From: Paenibacillus camerounensis
GTDB lineage: Bacteria > Bacillota > Bacilli > Paenibacillales > Paenibacillaceae
Length of the DNA: 64,000 nucleotides
Assembly: GCF_000723885.1 (NCBI RefSeq)
Contig: NZ_CCDG010000040.1
Span: forward strand, 62,001 to 126,000
Reading direction: 5' to 3'
Below the pieces are notes generated by a model. That model was not told the DNA's origin. It worked only from the letters and a program-made list of their open reading frames with translations, and did not search any database. The position numbers and the translations under genes were made by a program. Of the stretch, positions 25,275-33,551 are shown piece after piece; the stretch's first letter is position 1; each line of letters starts with the position of its first letter.

Positions 25275-26162
25275 TTATTTTTCATTCCGGAAAATACTTG
25301 CTGTATCCCCCTGCACGCCCGGCTTGAACTTGAACAGTCCGCCCGACAGCGGCCAGCGCTCCAGCTGTTCTTCACTCATCCCGTTGCGTGCTGTTGTAAT
25401 ATACAGCTCGTCCAGCCTCTCGCCGCCGAAGGCACAGGAGGTGACATTAAGCGCCGGTATTTCAATGCTGGCGAGCTGCTCACCGGTATGCGGGTTCCAG
25501 CGGGATACGCGTGCACCGCCCCAATGGGCGACCCAGAGCATGCCTTCCCGGTCAATGGTCATTCCGTCCGGCACATCCTTGCCCTCCGGGAAATGAATAA
25601 TTGCCCGGCGGTTGCTCACCTTTCCGGTCTCCAATTCATAATCCAGCGCATCTACAGCTCTGGTTACAGAGTCAATATAGTACATACGGCCAAGCTGGTC
25701 ATCCCAGGCCAGACCATTGGAAATTCCAACCCCGCTCAGCACCTGCCGGACCTGCCCGTCATTCTCCATCACGTACAGGCTGCCCGACGAACGGTCGGAG
25801 CCCATACTCATTGAGCCGAACCACAGTCTGCCGCTGCTGTCGCACTTGGCATCGTTCAGCCTGTTATTTGGAAGCTCGGATTCAATCTCCGCAAGCTGCT
25901 CAAGCTGGTCCGGACTATTGCCGTCATACCTGTAGATGCCTTCCTGAAGCGCCAGAATCCAGCCGCCTGCAGCATCAGGGACAGCTGCTCCGATTCTCTG
26001 CGCGAACGTAACCGCCTGCACCTTGCCTGCCGCCGGATCATAGCTGCGCAGCTGGCAGCCTTCTATATCCACCCAATACAGCTTGCTGTCTGTGTCATTC
26101 CAGTGCGGTCCTTCACCCAGCACCGCCTGTGCGTCTACAACCAGTTCTGCCTTATCAGTCAT
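25275..26162 (-). CDS. SMP-30/gluconolactonase family sugar lactonase
   Basis: A 295-residue six-bladed beta-propeller enzyme from ATG 26162 (MTDKAEL) with GGGAGG upstream; a longer reading would overlap the cupin gene. Metal-site blocks: GEGPHW (Glu), NRLNDAKCD (Asn), ISNGLAW (Asn) and VPDGMTID (Asp). The family hydrolyses sugar lactones such as gluconolactone, xylono- or arabinonolactone with a divalent metal. It lies 31 bp after a cupin gene and is likely co-transcribed. The position next to the Lpl uptake cluster suggests carbohydrate catabolism, an inference from context. Confidence 0.92.
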   Translation of the reverse strand: MTDKAELVVDAQAVLGEGPHWNDTDSKLYWVDIEGCQLRSYDPAAGKVQAVTFAQRIGAAVPDAAGGWILALQEGIYRYDGNSPDQLEQLAEIESELPNNRLNDAKCDSSGRLWFGSMSMGSDRSSGSLYVMENDGQVRQVLSGVGISNGLAWDDQLGRMYYIDSVTRAVDALDYELETGKVSNRRAIIHFPEGKDVPDGMTIDREGMLWVAHWGGARVSRWNPHTGEQLASIEIPALNVTSCAFGGERLDELYITTARNGMSEEQLERWPLSGGLFKFKPGVQGDTASIFRNEK

Positions 26163-26193
26163 CTGACCATTCCTCCCGAATATACGAATAATA

Positions 26194-26523
26194 TTACTTA
26201 AGAGCCATAAATAAGGACGGTGATAACGACTCACTTTCGATTACAATTGCAGTTAAGCCAGCGGATGTAATGGTTTCGTGCCACTCCCCCTTCTGCCAGA
26301 ATACTGCTTCTCCCGCCTGAACCCTTATGTATTCGTTATGCTCACCCCTTACCTTGCCCTCACCTGCAATGATAAGGAGAAATTGAGGGGTTACCGCCTG
26401 GTGGTAACCAATAACACCGTCAGCCTCAAGGTAGGCACACCCGATATGGGCAGTTCCATTAAGCTGGATCATCCGGGACATGACAAAATCGGAATTGATA
26501 TGTGAGATTTTCTCACTGTACAT
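26194..26523 (-). CDS. Small cupin-domain protein
   Basis: A 109-residue single-domain cupin. It has an AHIGCAYLEADGVIGYHQA first motif region, VRVQAG-like turn (IRVQAGEAVFWQKGEWHET), and a metal-ligand His in GEWHET. Motif 1 is weak: one His (GYHQA) and no full HxH are visible, so metal binding is uncertain. Start ATG 26523 with AAGG immediately upstream. Operon with the SMP-30 lactonase, 31 bp apart. Possible roles are sugar isomerase/epimerase accessory or ligand sensor. Confidence 0.8.
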   Translation of the reverse strand: MYSEKISHINSDFVMSRMIQLNGTAHIGCAYLEADGVIGYHQAVTPQFLLIIAGEGKVRGEHNEYIRVQAGEAVFWQKGEWHETITSAGLTAIVIESESLSPSLFMALK

Positions 26524-26550
26524 TAACCTTATATTACATACTTAGCAAGT

Positions 26551-26594
26551 AAAAAGGAGCAGACAGCTCCAATAAGAGAATGTCTGCTCCTTCC
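26551..26594. terminator. Terminator after rplY/ctc
   Basis: AAGGAGCAGACA pairs perfectly with TGTCTGCTCCTT across a 15-base loop, with an A5 tract that becomes a T run on the - strand. It lies between the L25 gene and the cupin gene, both on the - strand. Confidence 0.9.
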
Positions 26595-26636
26595 AAATAA
26601 CTCCGCTCTATATTCATCCTGCCGTTAGGCCGGATC

Positions 26637-27254
26637 TTACTCTTCTGTCTTACCCTCATCCGTATCCAGAGCGGCTGACGGCTCTTCAGCAGCTTCGCCT
26701 TCAGCAGGCTCTTCACTGGCAATCGGCGGCGAAATCCGCACAATCAGCGTATCCTCAGGGGTCAAGATTTCCCAGCCGTCATGCTTGGGCAGATCGGATA
26801 CCAGCAGCTGGTCGCCGATTTCCAGATTGCTGATATCCACGTCAAAGGTTGGAGTCAGCTTATCCGGGAGCGTTCTGATATCGAGCTCATACAGCTCAAT
26901 CTGCTGGATACCGCCCATCTTCACACCAGATGGATCGCCTGTGAACTGGAACGCGACTTTTGTATCCAGCTCCGCCTTCATATCAATCTGCTGCAGATCC
27001 ACATGCAGAATATTGCGTGAGAGCGGCTGGCGCTGAATTTCAGCGATTACCGCATTTTTAGCGCTTGAACCCGGAAGCTCAACCTTAAGAATGGCCCGCG
27101 GATTTTTGCTGACAATTTCATTAAGCGCCTTGGCATCCGCCGAAAAGGATTGTGTATCTGAACCTGCACCGTAGACGACAACCGGTACAAAGCCTTTTTT
27201 CCGCGTTGCAGAAGCCGATCCGGATCTTTCAGTCAAACGAACTGTAGTATTCAT
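26637..27254 (-). CDS. rplY: Ribosomal protein L25 / general stress protein Ctc
   Basis: A 205-residue 5S rRNA-binding protein of the long L25/TL5/CTC type. The N-terminal beta-barrel (about 1-92) contains the hallmark GFVPVVVYG and LHVDLQQID; a C-terminal beta domain (about 93-180) follows, and then an acidic tail rich in Glu, Ala and Pro. RBS AGGAGG before ATG 27254. In B. subtilis ctc is a stress gene; no sigma-B promoter was identified here. Monocistronic, with a strong terminator and an unusually structured 5' leader region. Confidence 0.95.
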   Translation of the reverse strand: MNTTVRLTERSGSASATRKKGFVPVVVYGAGSDTQSFSADAKALNEIVSKNPRAILKVELPGSSAKNAVIAEIQRQPLSRNILHVDLQQIDMKAELDTKVAFQFTGDPSGVKMGGIQQIELYELDIRTLPDKLTPTFDVDISNLEIGDQLLVSDLPKHDGWEILTPEDTLIVRISPPIASEEPAEGEAAEEPSAALDTDEGKTEE

Positions 27255-27571
27255 GATAATTCCTCCTAGAAGTTTTGTTAGCTTCAGCGTCCGTGAGTCT
27301 CTTCGGACACAACTCGCTTCGAAAGCATACGCTAAATTTGGTTAGCTGCAGCATGAATGTACATGCAGTCAGCTTAGCTGCGTCCAATAGTACTTCTGTA
27401 GCTGCTGCTGGACTTGCGTATGGAAACAAGACCCTTTAGAAATACAGGTCTAATTAGTTTTTTAATTACCCTGCCTGACACTAAGGGAAACATCCTTATC
27501 CTGCCTTTTCTCGCTTTTTGCTGCTGGGAATAGTAAAATAAAGCCATATTACAGAGACTGGAGTGAAGAAT
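27255..27571. other. Intergenic region with stem-loops between rplY and a GNAT gene
   Basis: About 317 bp between divergent genes. Visible dyads are GTCCG/CGGAC (27289-27293 with 27304-27308) and GCTG-N2-GCATG/CATGC-N3-CAGC (about 27345-27373). They would lie in the 5' leader or promoter of rplY. No known ribosomal leader motif is recognised and no small gene with an RBS is seen. Confidence 0.4.
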
Positions 27572-27865
27572 ATGGGACAAATTGTTCAGGGTGAAGGCCG
27601 TTTTTATATTGCTGGTGACGGAAAGGATCTTGCCGAGATTACATACAGGCTGGAAGAGGCTACGGGGAACTGGATCGTTGATCACACCTTCGTCTCGGAA
27701 GAGCTGCGCGGGCAGGGTACAGGCGAGAAGCTGGTACGGGCAGTAGTTGATAAGGCCCGTGAAGCACAGGTGAAGATTATTCCGGAATGTCCTTATGCCG
27801 CCAAGCAGTTCGAACGGCACAAGGAATATTCCGACGTGCTCAGCGGAGACGGAAGCGCATCATAA
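27572..27865 (+). CDS. Small GNAT-like N-acetyltransferase (COG2388 type)
   Basis: A 97-residue minimal acetyltransferase. It has AEITYRLEE, then IVDHTFVSEELRGQGTGEKLVRAVVDKAR, the acetyl-CoA pyrophosphate loop RGQGTG, and a conserved C-terminal IIPECPYAAKQFERH characteristic of the COG2388/YjdJ group. ATG 27572 with TGGAG eight bases upstream is preferred over the GTG at 27563. Function of the group is unknown; some members are proposed to act on proteins or small amines. Upstream of a second GNAT gene by 71 bp. Confidence 0.9.
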   Translation: MGQIVQGEGRFYIAGDGKDLAEITYRLEEATGNWIVDHTFVSEELRGQGTGEKLVRAVVDKAREAQVKIIPECPYAAKQFERHKEYSDVLSGDGSAS

Positions 27866-27936
27866 AGCGTACCCGTTTCCTTGGGAGCATGAAGAGCATG
27901 AAGCGTGGTAGCGCTCAACATTAGGAGGAAACGGAT

Positions 27937-28794
27937 TTGAATACTCAGGATACATTAAAAGATATTGAAGCGCTCCAGCTGCGCTGCGAGCAATATGAGG
28001 GAATCTCCCTGAAGCTGAACTGGGACATGATGCATCATGCCACGGAAGCCGGGGGGACCGAATGGCTCACGACCTATGAGGAGGATCAGCTCGTCGGCTT
28101 CATCGGCCTGTACGGCTTCGGCGGCAGCATGGAGGTGTGCGGTATGGTGCGGCCGGGTTTCCGGCGCAGAGGCATATTTACATCACTCTGGGAGCTGGCA
28201 CAGAATAAAATCAGACGGCGCAATATCTCTACATTGCTTCTGAATGCTCCGGCAGCCTCGGCATCTGGCGCCGGGTTCCTGAAGAGCCTGCCGCTGGTGT
28301 TCGGACATGCCGAATACCAGATGAAATGGGACCCTTCAGCCGCCCTGCAGGGCCCGGGAGAAGCAAGCTCCGCTGCCGGAACGGTTACTCTGCGTCCTGC
28401 ACGCGAAGATGAATCCTCCATTCTCATTAAGCTGGACAGCTCCGGGTTCAATATGACCGAGGAGGAAGCGGCTGAAATATTTAAGGTGCAGAACCTTGAA
28501 GCGCTTCAGGAATATATCATCATCGAGCTGAACGGCCGGCCTGCGGGCAAAATGCGGCTCTGTACAGATAACAATGAGACCTGGATCTACGGCCTCACCG
28601 TGGACAAGGAGCTGCGGGGCCTTGGAATCGGACGCAGCGCCCTGCAGCAGACCATTGAGCGGGAGAGCCGCAACTACAACGGAGTGAATCTTGAAGTGGC
28701 ACTGGATAATCCGAATGCGCTGAAGCTATATGAAAACTGCGGCTTCGTGATTGTGAACAGGCAGGACTATTACCGCTACACTGGCTCGTTGTAG
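27937..28794 (+). CDS. Tandem-GNAT N-acetyltransferase
   Basis: A 285-residue protein with two GNAT folds. The first (about 40-125) is degenerate with RPGFRRRGIFTSL. The second (about 145-285) has the full acetyl-CoA loop LTVDKELRGLGIGRSAL and the terminal LEVALDNPNALKLYENCGF signature seen in RimI/MshD-like enzymes. TTG start at 27937 behind AGGAGGAAAC, a strong RBS. Substrate unknown. Followed at once by a long perfect terminator. Transcription with the small GNAT upstream is plausible. Confidence 0.9.
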   Translation: MNTQDTLKDIEALQLRCEQYEGISLKLNWDMMHHATEAGGTEWLTTYEEDQLVGFIGLYGFGGSMEVCGMVRPGFRRRGIFTSLWELAQNKIRRRNISTLLLNAPAASASGAGFLKSLPLVFGHAEYQMKWDPSAALQGPGEASSAAGTVTLRPAREDESSILIKLDSSGFNMTEEEAAEIFKVQNLEALQEYIIIELNGRPAGKMRLCTDNNETWIYGLTVDKELRGLGIGRSALQQTIERESRNYNGVNLEVALDNPNALKLYENCGFVIVNRQDYYRYTGSL

Positions 28795-28800
28795 CACACC

Positions 28801-28850
28801 ATAAAAGCCACCGCCGCCCGGCAGGTTACCGGGCGGCGGTGGCTTTTATC
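28801..28850. terminator. Strong bidirectional terminator
   Basis: AAAAGCCACCGCCGCCCGG pairs perfectly with CCGGGCGGCGGTGGCTTTT across a seven-base loop, between the convergent GNAT and unknown genes. Confidence 0.93.
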
Positions 28851-28875
28851 GCGTTGTCCCGCAGATCAGTGCAGG

Positions 28876-29655
28876 CTACATCAGCCCGAACCCGCCATAG
28901 GCGGTCTCACTTTTCTCATTCCTGCGGCTATCTACACTGACGTTCCGGTCAGCGGTATGATCCTGATTCAGAAACACCGACAGCAGGCGTACATAATCCA
29001 GCGATTCGTCAAGCGGAATCCCTGCGCCGTCAAAGATATGTCTCCGTCCGTCCATTAAGGAATAGATTTCAATGGTATCTGCCGGCTCTCCGTATGCTTT
29101 ATGGCAGAACACATTAGCCATATGGAGGAAGCCGGTGATTACATCCTCATGCCCGGACACCATAAATTTCTGAATGTTCAGGCAGCGGCCGCTGCGCTCC
29201 GAATTCCAGGCCAGCTGAAAGATCATCGCCAGTTCGACCGACAGCTCCGGAACCTGGGTATGCCACTGCTCATAGAGCATAACAGGGATCTCACCTGTAT
29301 GATTGACTGGTGCAAGCCGCATGAGCTCATCGCCAACCGCCGTCTTAACATCCCAGTAATGCATCAGCGACGGAAAAGCATTGCTGTTGGGCGGCCAGCG
29401 CCGTTCCAGCAGAAATTGAATCGGCGTCTCCCGGCGCACCGCAGGCTGCAGGCTGTAAAAATCATTCAGTGTGTGGCCGATTGCGTACTGAACCTGCTGC
29501 CTCCAGCGCGGAAGACCGGTGGCCGCAGCCCCGCCGGCAAGCGACTCTGCGCCGCCCAGCATAATATGCTCCATACGAAAATCATTTAGCCTGGCATACC
29601 GCACCTCCGGCACTTCCGCTTTTTCCGTCTCCCGGCTTCCAACTGCGCCGCCCAT
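28876..29655 (-). CDS. Unknown protein, co-transcribed with flavodoxin
   Basis: A 259-residue protein I do not recognise. Soluble, no signal peptide or membrane helix. Features: Gly-rich N-terminus, an ELAMIFQLAWNSERSGRCLNIQKFM stretch, HEDVITGFLHMANVFCHKAYG with clustered His and Cys, and a Ser/Arg-rich C-terminus ending YGGFGLM. ATG 29655 begins two bases after the flavodoxin stop (TAAGAATG), without its own RBS, so translation is probably coupled. The Fur box before flavodoxin would make the pair iron-regulated. Possible redox partner or iron-limitation protein by context only; no function is claimed. Confidence 0.75.
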   Translation of the reverse strand: MGGAVGSRETEKAEVPEVRYARLNDFRMEHIMLGGAESLAGGAAATGLPRWRQQVQYAIGHTLNDFYSLQPAVRRETPIQFLLERRWPPNSNAFPSLMHYWDVKTAVGDELMRLAPVNHTGEIPVMLYEQWHTQVPELSVELAMIFQLAWNSERSGRCLNIQKFMVSGHEDVITGFLHMANVFCHKAYGEPADTIEIYSLMDGRRHIFDGAGIPLDESLDYVRLLSVFLNQDHTADRNVSVDSRRNEKSETAYGGFGLM

Positions 29656-29657
29656 TC

Positions 29658-30110
29658 TTAAGAAACCGCCGCGCAGGTCTCGAGAAATTGGCGTCCGAAG
29701 GTACGGCAGGTTTCTTTTTCCGCCGCATTCGGGCCGTACTCAATCTTCAGGCTGTCCTGGACGATCTCTGCCCCGCGCTCCTTCAGCTTCTCTTCAATCA
29801 GGTCCACCGCGCCGCAGTATATCGAATATCCGGTATCCCCGCTGCCAAATGCAGCTGCCTTATAGCCGGCCAGATTCAGCTCCTCCATCTCCTCATAAAA
29901 GTCCAGGAATTCGTCCGGAAGCTCACCGTCGCCCCATGTATAGGCACCCAGCAGCACCGCTTCATAATGATTTATCTCATCCGCATTGCAGTCGGTTACC
30001 GATTTCAGAACAGCCTCTCCGCCGGCCTGGCGTATTCCTTCTGCAATCAGTTCAGCAATCTCTTCCGTATTGCCGGTTAAGCTGGCATATGCCACTAGCA
30101 CCTTAGCCAT
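29658..30110 (-). CDS. Flavodoxin
   Basis: A 150-residue FMN electron-transfer protein. FMN phosphate loop YASLTGNTEEIA (about 8-19), a GAYTWGDGELPDEF loop over the isoalloxazine ring, and FGSGDTGYSIYCGAVD complete the short-chain flavodoxin pattern. ATG 30110 with GGGAGG eight bases upstream. A 19-bp Fur box lies 86 bp upstream, consistent with flavodoxin replacing ferredoxin during iron starvation. Followed within two bases by an unknown gene. Confidence 0.95.
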   Translation of the reverse strand: MAKVLVAYASLTGNTEEIAELIAEGIRQAGGEAVLKSVTDCNADEINHYEAVLLGAYTWGDGELPDEFLDFYEEMEELNLAGYKAAAFGSGDTGYSIYCGAVDLIEEKLKERGAEIVQDSLKIEYGPNAAEKETCRTFGRQFLETCAAVS

Positions 30111-30195
30111 GATCTGTCCTCCCTAGTTAAGCATGAAGTATATGATGGCTCCATATTGTACCGCAAAGCCAAATTTAATTATCCCTATTTTATTT

Positions 30196-30214
30196 GATAA
30201 TGATTCTCATTGTC
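30196..30214. promoter_or_regulatory. Fur box upstream of flavodoxin
   Basis: GATAATGATTCTCATTGTC matches the 19-bp Fur consensus GATAATGATAATCATTATC at 16 of 19 positions. It sits 86 bp upstream of the flavodoxin ATG; no other oriented gene uses this region. Confidence 0.88.
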
Positions 30215-30221
30215 AACATAT

Positions 30222-30267
30222 AAAAAAAGCAGACAATAGCCCGTTATCAGGCTCCCGTCCGCTTTTC
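30222..30267. terminator. Terminator after VOC gene
   Basis: AAAAGC-A-GAC pairs with GTC-C-GCTTTT, with an inner AGCC/GGCT helix. It lies downstream of the - strand VOC gene and upstream of the Fur box. Confidence 0.75.
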
Positions 30268-30304
30268 CGCTTCATCCTATAAGATTACAATGTGCTGTAG
30301 CTGT

Positions 30305-30670
30305 TTAATATGCGCCTTCTAGCAGTGTAATGCCATTGCCGTCCGGATCGCGGAAATTCATCTCACGGCCTCCGTATTCCATTGTAACCGGCGGCTCACA
30401 GTCCAGCCCTCTCTCTTTAAGCTCCGCATAAGTCTCATCCAGGCTGCTGCAAGAGTACACCAGATTAACAACACCAGTCGTATGCTTGCCCCATTTGTGC
30501 TCATCCCAGATAATGATACCCGGCAGCCTGCCCTCAAATGCGATCTTTGCCCCGTCACCGTTACCGAAACCTTCAAACGGAACAGGGATTCCGAGAACCT
30601 CTGAGTAGAAAGCTACAAGTGCAGCGGTATCCTTGGTATACAGATTAATGCCTTCAAATCCCGATATCAT
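30305..30670 (-). CDS. VOC (glyoxalase/bleomycin-resistance) family protein
   Basis: A 121-residue single-subunit VOC fold with two beta-alpha-beta-beta-beta modules. Opening FEGINLYTKDTAALVAFYSEVLGIPV and closing MNFRDPDGNGITLLEG are diagnostic. A possible metal ligand Glu is in the last strand (TLLEG) and His residues are in EHKWGKHTTG. Weak RBS. It lies 96 bp downstream of an AraC-type regulator on the same strand, and such pairs often form regulator/enzyme units. Substrate unknown. Confidence 0.9.
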   Translation of the reverse strand: MISGFEGINLYTKDTAALVAFYSEVLGIPVPFEGFGNGDGAKIAFEGRLPGIIIWDEHKWGKHTTGVVNLVYSCSSLDETYAELKERGLDCEPPVTMEYGGREMNFRDPDGNGITLLEGAY

Positions 30671-30766
30671 AAAAGTTCACTCTCTTCCTGTTCTAATGTC
30701 AGCCTTGTCCGGCTAATGTATTCATACTAACCTCTGGCTCAGCCCCTGTATTGCAGAAAAACGACA

Positions 30767-31630
30767 TTATCGCCTTGCATATGCCAGCGCCTCCCTCGGG
30801 GTCTGGCCGGCAAACCGCTTGAAGCTGTTATTAAAATGGGACTGGTGGCTGTAGCCGTAAGCATATACCAGATCCTGAACATCCCTGATCTGCGGTGACG
30901 GACGATACAGATTCCGCCAGACATTCTGAAATCTGACCAGATCAGCAACCTGCTTCGGGGATACGCCGGTAGTTTCGCGGAACAGCCGTTCAAGCTGCCG
31001 GCTGCTGAGCCCGGAGCTGCTCCCAAGGCTGCTTACTGCAATAACCCCTTTCGCCCGCAAAATATCATGCACGGCATTCATCAGCCCGCTGTGGCTGGCG
31101 CGTGCCCGTTCCAAGCGGCGCAGCAGAACCCGCTCAGCCACAGCAATACGTTCAGCCATCGACCCGGCAGATGCCAGCTGCTCTTCAAGCTCTCTGCGGA
31201 AAAAGCTGAAATACCGCTCTACCCCGCCGTGATAATTAAGTACGGCATTAAGCGGCTCATCCGCGAACAAATGCACCGCCCAAAAATGAAAGCGGATGGC
31301 AAAGCGCAGCCTGGACGCTGAAGGTCCAGCTCCATCCACTTGAAAAGGCTTATCATTGATTCCGCAAAAAACGCCGCCGGAAGCTCCGGTATCCGTGTCC
31401 CATTCCAATATGATATCCATGCAGGTGTCGGGAATGATGATCTCCCGCGCCGGCTGTTGTCCGGACAGCTTGTCCGGCATGGCTGACTGTTCTCCGGGAG
31501 CTGCTCCGCACTCTCCCATGCTGCCCCAATAGCAGCGGATGTACGGCTGCAGCCCCTTACAGGGCATTAGCTCTCCTGCACTGTCCGGCCGTGCTGTAAT
31601 CGGATAATACAGCTCTGCGAGGTTGTACAT
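30767..31630 (-). CDS. AraC family transcriptional regulator
   Basis: A 287-residue regulator. The N-terminal portion (about 1-170) has the DUF6597-like pattern found in AraC proteins: LQPYIRCYWGS, EIIIPDTCMDIILEW and FAIRFHFWAVHLFADEPLN. The C-terminal HTH_18 region (about 195-285) reads SLGSSSGLSSRQLERLFRETTGVSPKQVADLVRF and DVQDLVYAYGYSHQSHFNNSFKRFAGQTP. ATG 31630 preceded by GGAGGAGGAG. The VOC gene lies immediately downstream and is the likely target or partner. Ligand unknown. Confidence 0.92.
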   Translation of the reverse strand: MYNLAELYYPITARPDSAGELMPCKGLQPYIRCYWGSMGECGAAPGEQSAMPDKLSGQQPAREIIIPDTCMDIILEWDTDTGASGGVFCGINDKPFQVDGAGPSASRLRFAIRFHFWAVHLFADEPLNAVLNYHGGVERYFSFFRRELEEQLASAGSMAERIAVAERVLLRRLERARASHSGLMNAVHDILRAKGVIAVSSLGSSSGLSSRQLERLFRETTGVSPKQVADLVRFQNVWRNLYRPSPQIRDVQDLVYAYGYSHQSHFNNSFKRFAGQTPREALAYARR

Positions 31631-31797
31631 CTGCTCTCCTCCTCCGTTGTCCCGAATGAACTGATTCTCTGATCATACACAATGATCGGCTGCCCTGCCA
31701 GATCAGGAGAAGCGCTGATCCAATTCCCGGTGTACTATTATGCACAGTCCGGGTGATGGGCAAGCTGGGAATAGTCGCAGCTTTGCAACCTTTTTGT

Positions 31798-31827
31798 TTG
31801 TAGCTGCCCGGTTAAATGTTGTACAAT
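31798..31827 (+). promoter_or_regulatory. Candidate sigma-A promoter for the methyltransferase gene
   Basis: TTGTAG (31798-31803), an 18-base spacer and TACAAT (31822-31827), 33 bp before the ATG. Confidence 0.45.
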
Positions 31828-31859
31828 GAAGTCTAAATGAATTTTTGAAGGATGGATTA

Positions 31860-32726
31860 ATGATGTATATTGCAGGCGATTGGAAAGACTACGAAGTTCT
31901 GGACACCGGAGGCGGAGAGAAGCTGGAGCGCTGGGGAGACATTATCCTGCGCCGTCCTGATCCGCAGATTATCTGGCCGCTGACCCAAGAGACAGCGAAG
32001 TGGCGTGATGTGCACGGACATTATCACCGCAGCTCCTCCGGCGGCGGACAATGGGAAATGAAAAAGACGATTCCGGATGACTGGAAAATCAGCTATGGCA
32101 AGCTGAAATTTAATCTGCGTCCGACTAACTTCAAGCATACGGGACTTTTCCCTGAGCAGGCGGCTAACTGGAGCTGGATGATGGACAAGATTGCCGGCGC
32201 GAACCGCCCGATCTCTGTACTTAATCTGTTCGCTTATACGGGCGGAGCTACTGTTGCTGCTGCCAGTGCAGGTGCATCGGTTGTTCATGTTGACGCAGCC
32301 AAGGGCATGGTACAGTGGGCAAAAGAAAACATCCAGCTGTCCGGTCTGGGCGAGCGCCCGGTCCGCTTCATCACTGACGACGTTTTCAAGTTCGTCCAGC
32401 GTGAACAGCGCCGCGGCAGCAAATACGACGCCATTATTATGGACCCTCCGTCCTATGGACGCGGTCCCGGAGGGGAAATGTGGAAGCTGGAATCCAGCCT
32501 CTACCCGTTCCTCGAGAGCTGCATGGAAATTATGAGCGACAGACCGCTCTTTATGCTGATCAATTCTTATACTACCGGCATCTCACCGACCGTGCTGCGG
32601 AACATGCTCAATATGACCATGGGCAAGCGTTACGGCGGCAAGCTGACCTCCGGCGAAATCGGCCTGCCGATTACCGCTTCAGGTATGAATCTGCCTTGCG
32701 GAATTTTGGGCCGCTGGGAGGCGTAA
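31860..32726 (+). CDS. RlmI-like SAM-dependent RNA methyltransferase
   Basis: A 288-residue class I methyltransferase. SAM-binding motif I SVLNLFAYTGGATVAAASAGA, acidic motif II VVHVDAAKG, motif IV IIMDPPSYGRGPGG (DPPSY, the pattern of m5C and N-type RNA methyltransferases of the RlmI/K group). The N-terminal PUA domain of full-length RlmI is absent; instead there is a short beta-rich region (DYEVLDTGGGEKLERWG..). ATG at 31860 (or 31863) with AAGGATGG upstream. It lies three bases before an RluA-type pseudouridine synthase, so both probably modify RNA. The site modified is not deducible. Confidence 0.9.
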   Translation: MMYIAGDWKDYEVLDTGGGEKLERWGDIILRRPDPQIIWPLTQETAKWRDVHGHYHRSSSGGGQWEMKKTIPDDWKISYGKLKFNLRPTNFKHTGLFPEQAANWSWMMDKIAGANRPISVLNLFAYTGGATVAAASAGASVVHVDAAKGMVQWAKENIQLSGLGERPVRFITDDVFKFVQREQRRGSKYDAIIMDPPSYGRGPGGEMWKLESSLYPFLESCMEIMSDRPLFMLINSYTTGISPTVLRNMLNMTMGKRYGGKLTSGEIGLPITASGMNLPCGILGRWEA

Positions 32727-32729
32727 GCC

Positions 32730-33476
32730 ATGACTATGCAGCATAGCAATTCAGAGGGTGAGCAGTCCGGCACACAGTCCCGTTTCGAAATTCTGTTCGA
32801 GGACAATCACCTGCTCGGCATTGTGAAGCCAGTGAACATTCCTGTACAGGAGGATGCTACCGGTGATCCCGATCTGCTCAGTCTGCTCAAGGAGGACGTG
32901 AAGCAGCGGTATAATAAACCGGGTAATGTGTTCATGGGCCTGGTTCACCGGCTGGATCGTCCGGTCGGCGGGGCCATGATCTTCGCCAAGACCTCCAAGG
33001 CTGCTTCCCGGCTGTCTGAGAGCGTCCGTACCCACGCTTTCCGCAAGGTGTATCTGACTGTCGTCCACGGCAAGCCACCCGCTCCCCATGGACGGCTGAT
33101 TAATACGCTGCTCAAGGATGCCAAGAGCAATACCGTCTCGATCGTCCGTAAAGGCACGCCGGGCGGCAAGGAAGCCATCCTTGATTATACAGTGCTTGGA
33201 ACGGCTGAAGGCTACAGCCTGCTGAAGATTGATCTGCTGACCGGACGCTCCCACCAGATCCGCGTACAGCTTAGCGGTATCGGCTGTCCGCTGTCCGGAG
33301 ACCAGAAATACGGCGCCGCCGTGAACCGGCCCGGCCAGCAGATTGCCCTCTGGTCAGCGGTTGTCGGCTTCCCGCATCCAGTCACCAAAGAAGAAATCGA
33401 GCTAATCTCGCTGCCGCCGCAGGCTCATCCCTGGAGTTTGTGGACGCAGCAGGTACAGAAACAGGCCATCCGCTGA
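32730..33476 (+). CDS. RluA family pseudouridine synthase
   Basis: A 248-residue RNA-modifying enzyme. The catalytic block is GLVHRLDRPVGGAMIFAKT with the nucleophilic Asp in HRLDR. It also has LTGRSHQIRVQLSGIGCPLSGDQKYG, the RluA C-terminal motif, and a conserved KPVNIPVQED start. No S4 domain, as in YlyB-less short RluA members. Starts three bases after the methyltransferase stop. Target position in rRNA or tRNA unknown. Terminator overlaps its stop codon. Confidence 0.95.
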   Translation: MTMQHSNSEGEQSGTQSRFEILFEDNHLLGIVKPVNIPVQEDATGDPDLLSLLKEDVKQRYNKPGNVFMGLVHRLDRPVGGAMIFAKTSKAASRLSESVRTHAFRKVYLTVVHGKPPAPHGRLINTLLKDAKSNTVSIVRKGTPGGKEAILDYTVLGTAEGYSLLKIDLLTGRSHQIRVQLSGIGCPLSGDQKYGAAVNRPGQQIALWSAVVGFPHPVTKEEIELISLPPQAHPWSLWTQQVQKQAIR

Positions 33477-33497
33477 CGGATGGCCTGTTTTTTTATG
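33462..33497 (+). terminator. Terminator of the RNA-modification operon
   Basis: CAGGCCATCCG-CTGA-CGGATGGCCTG followed by TTTTTTT. The TGA stop of the pseudouridine synthase lies inside the loop. Confidence 0.95.
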
Positions 33498-33551
33498 GAA
33501 ATAGCACTCAACTAAGAAGTAATGCTTTAAAGTAGCATTTAATCTAGAAGA

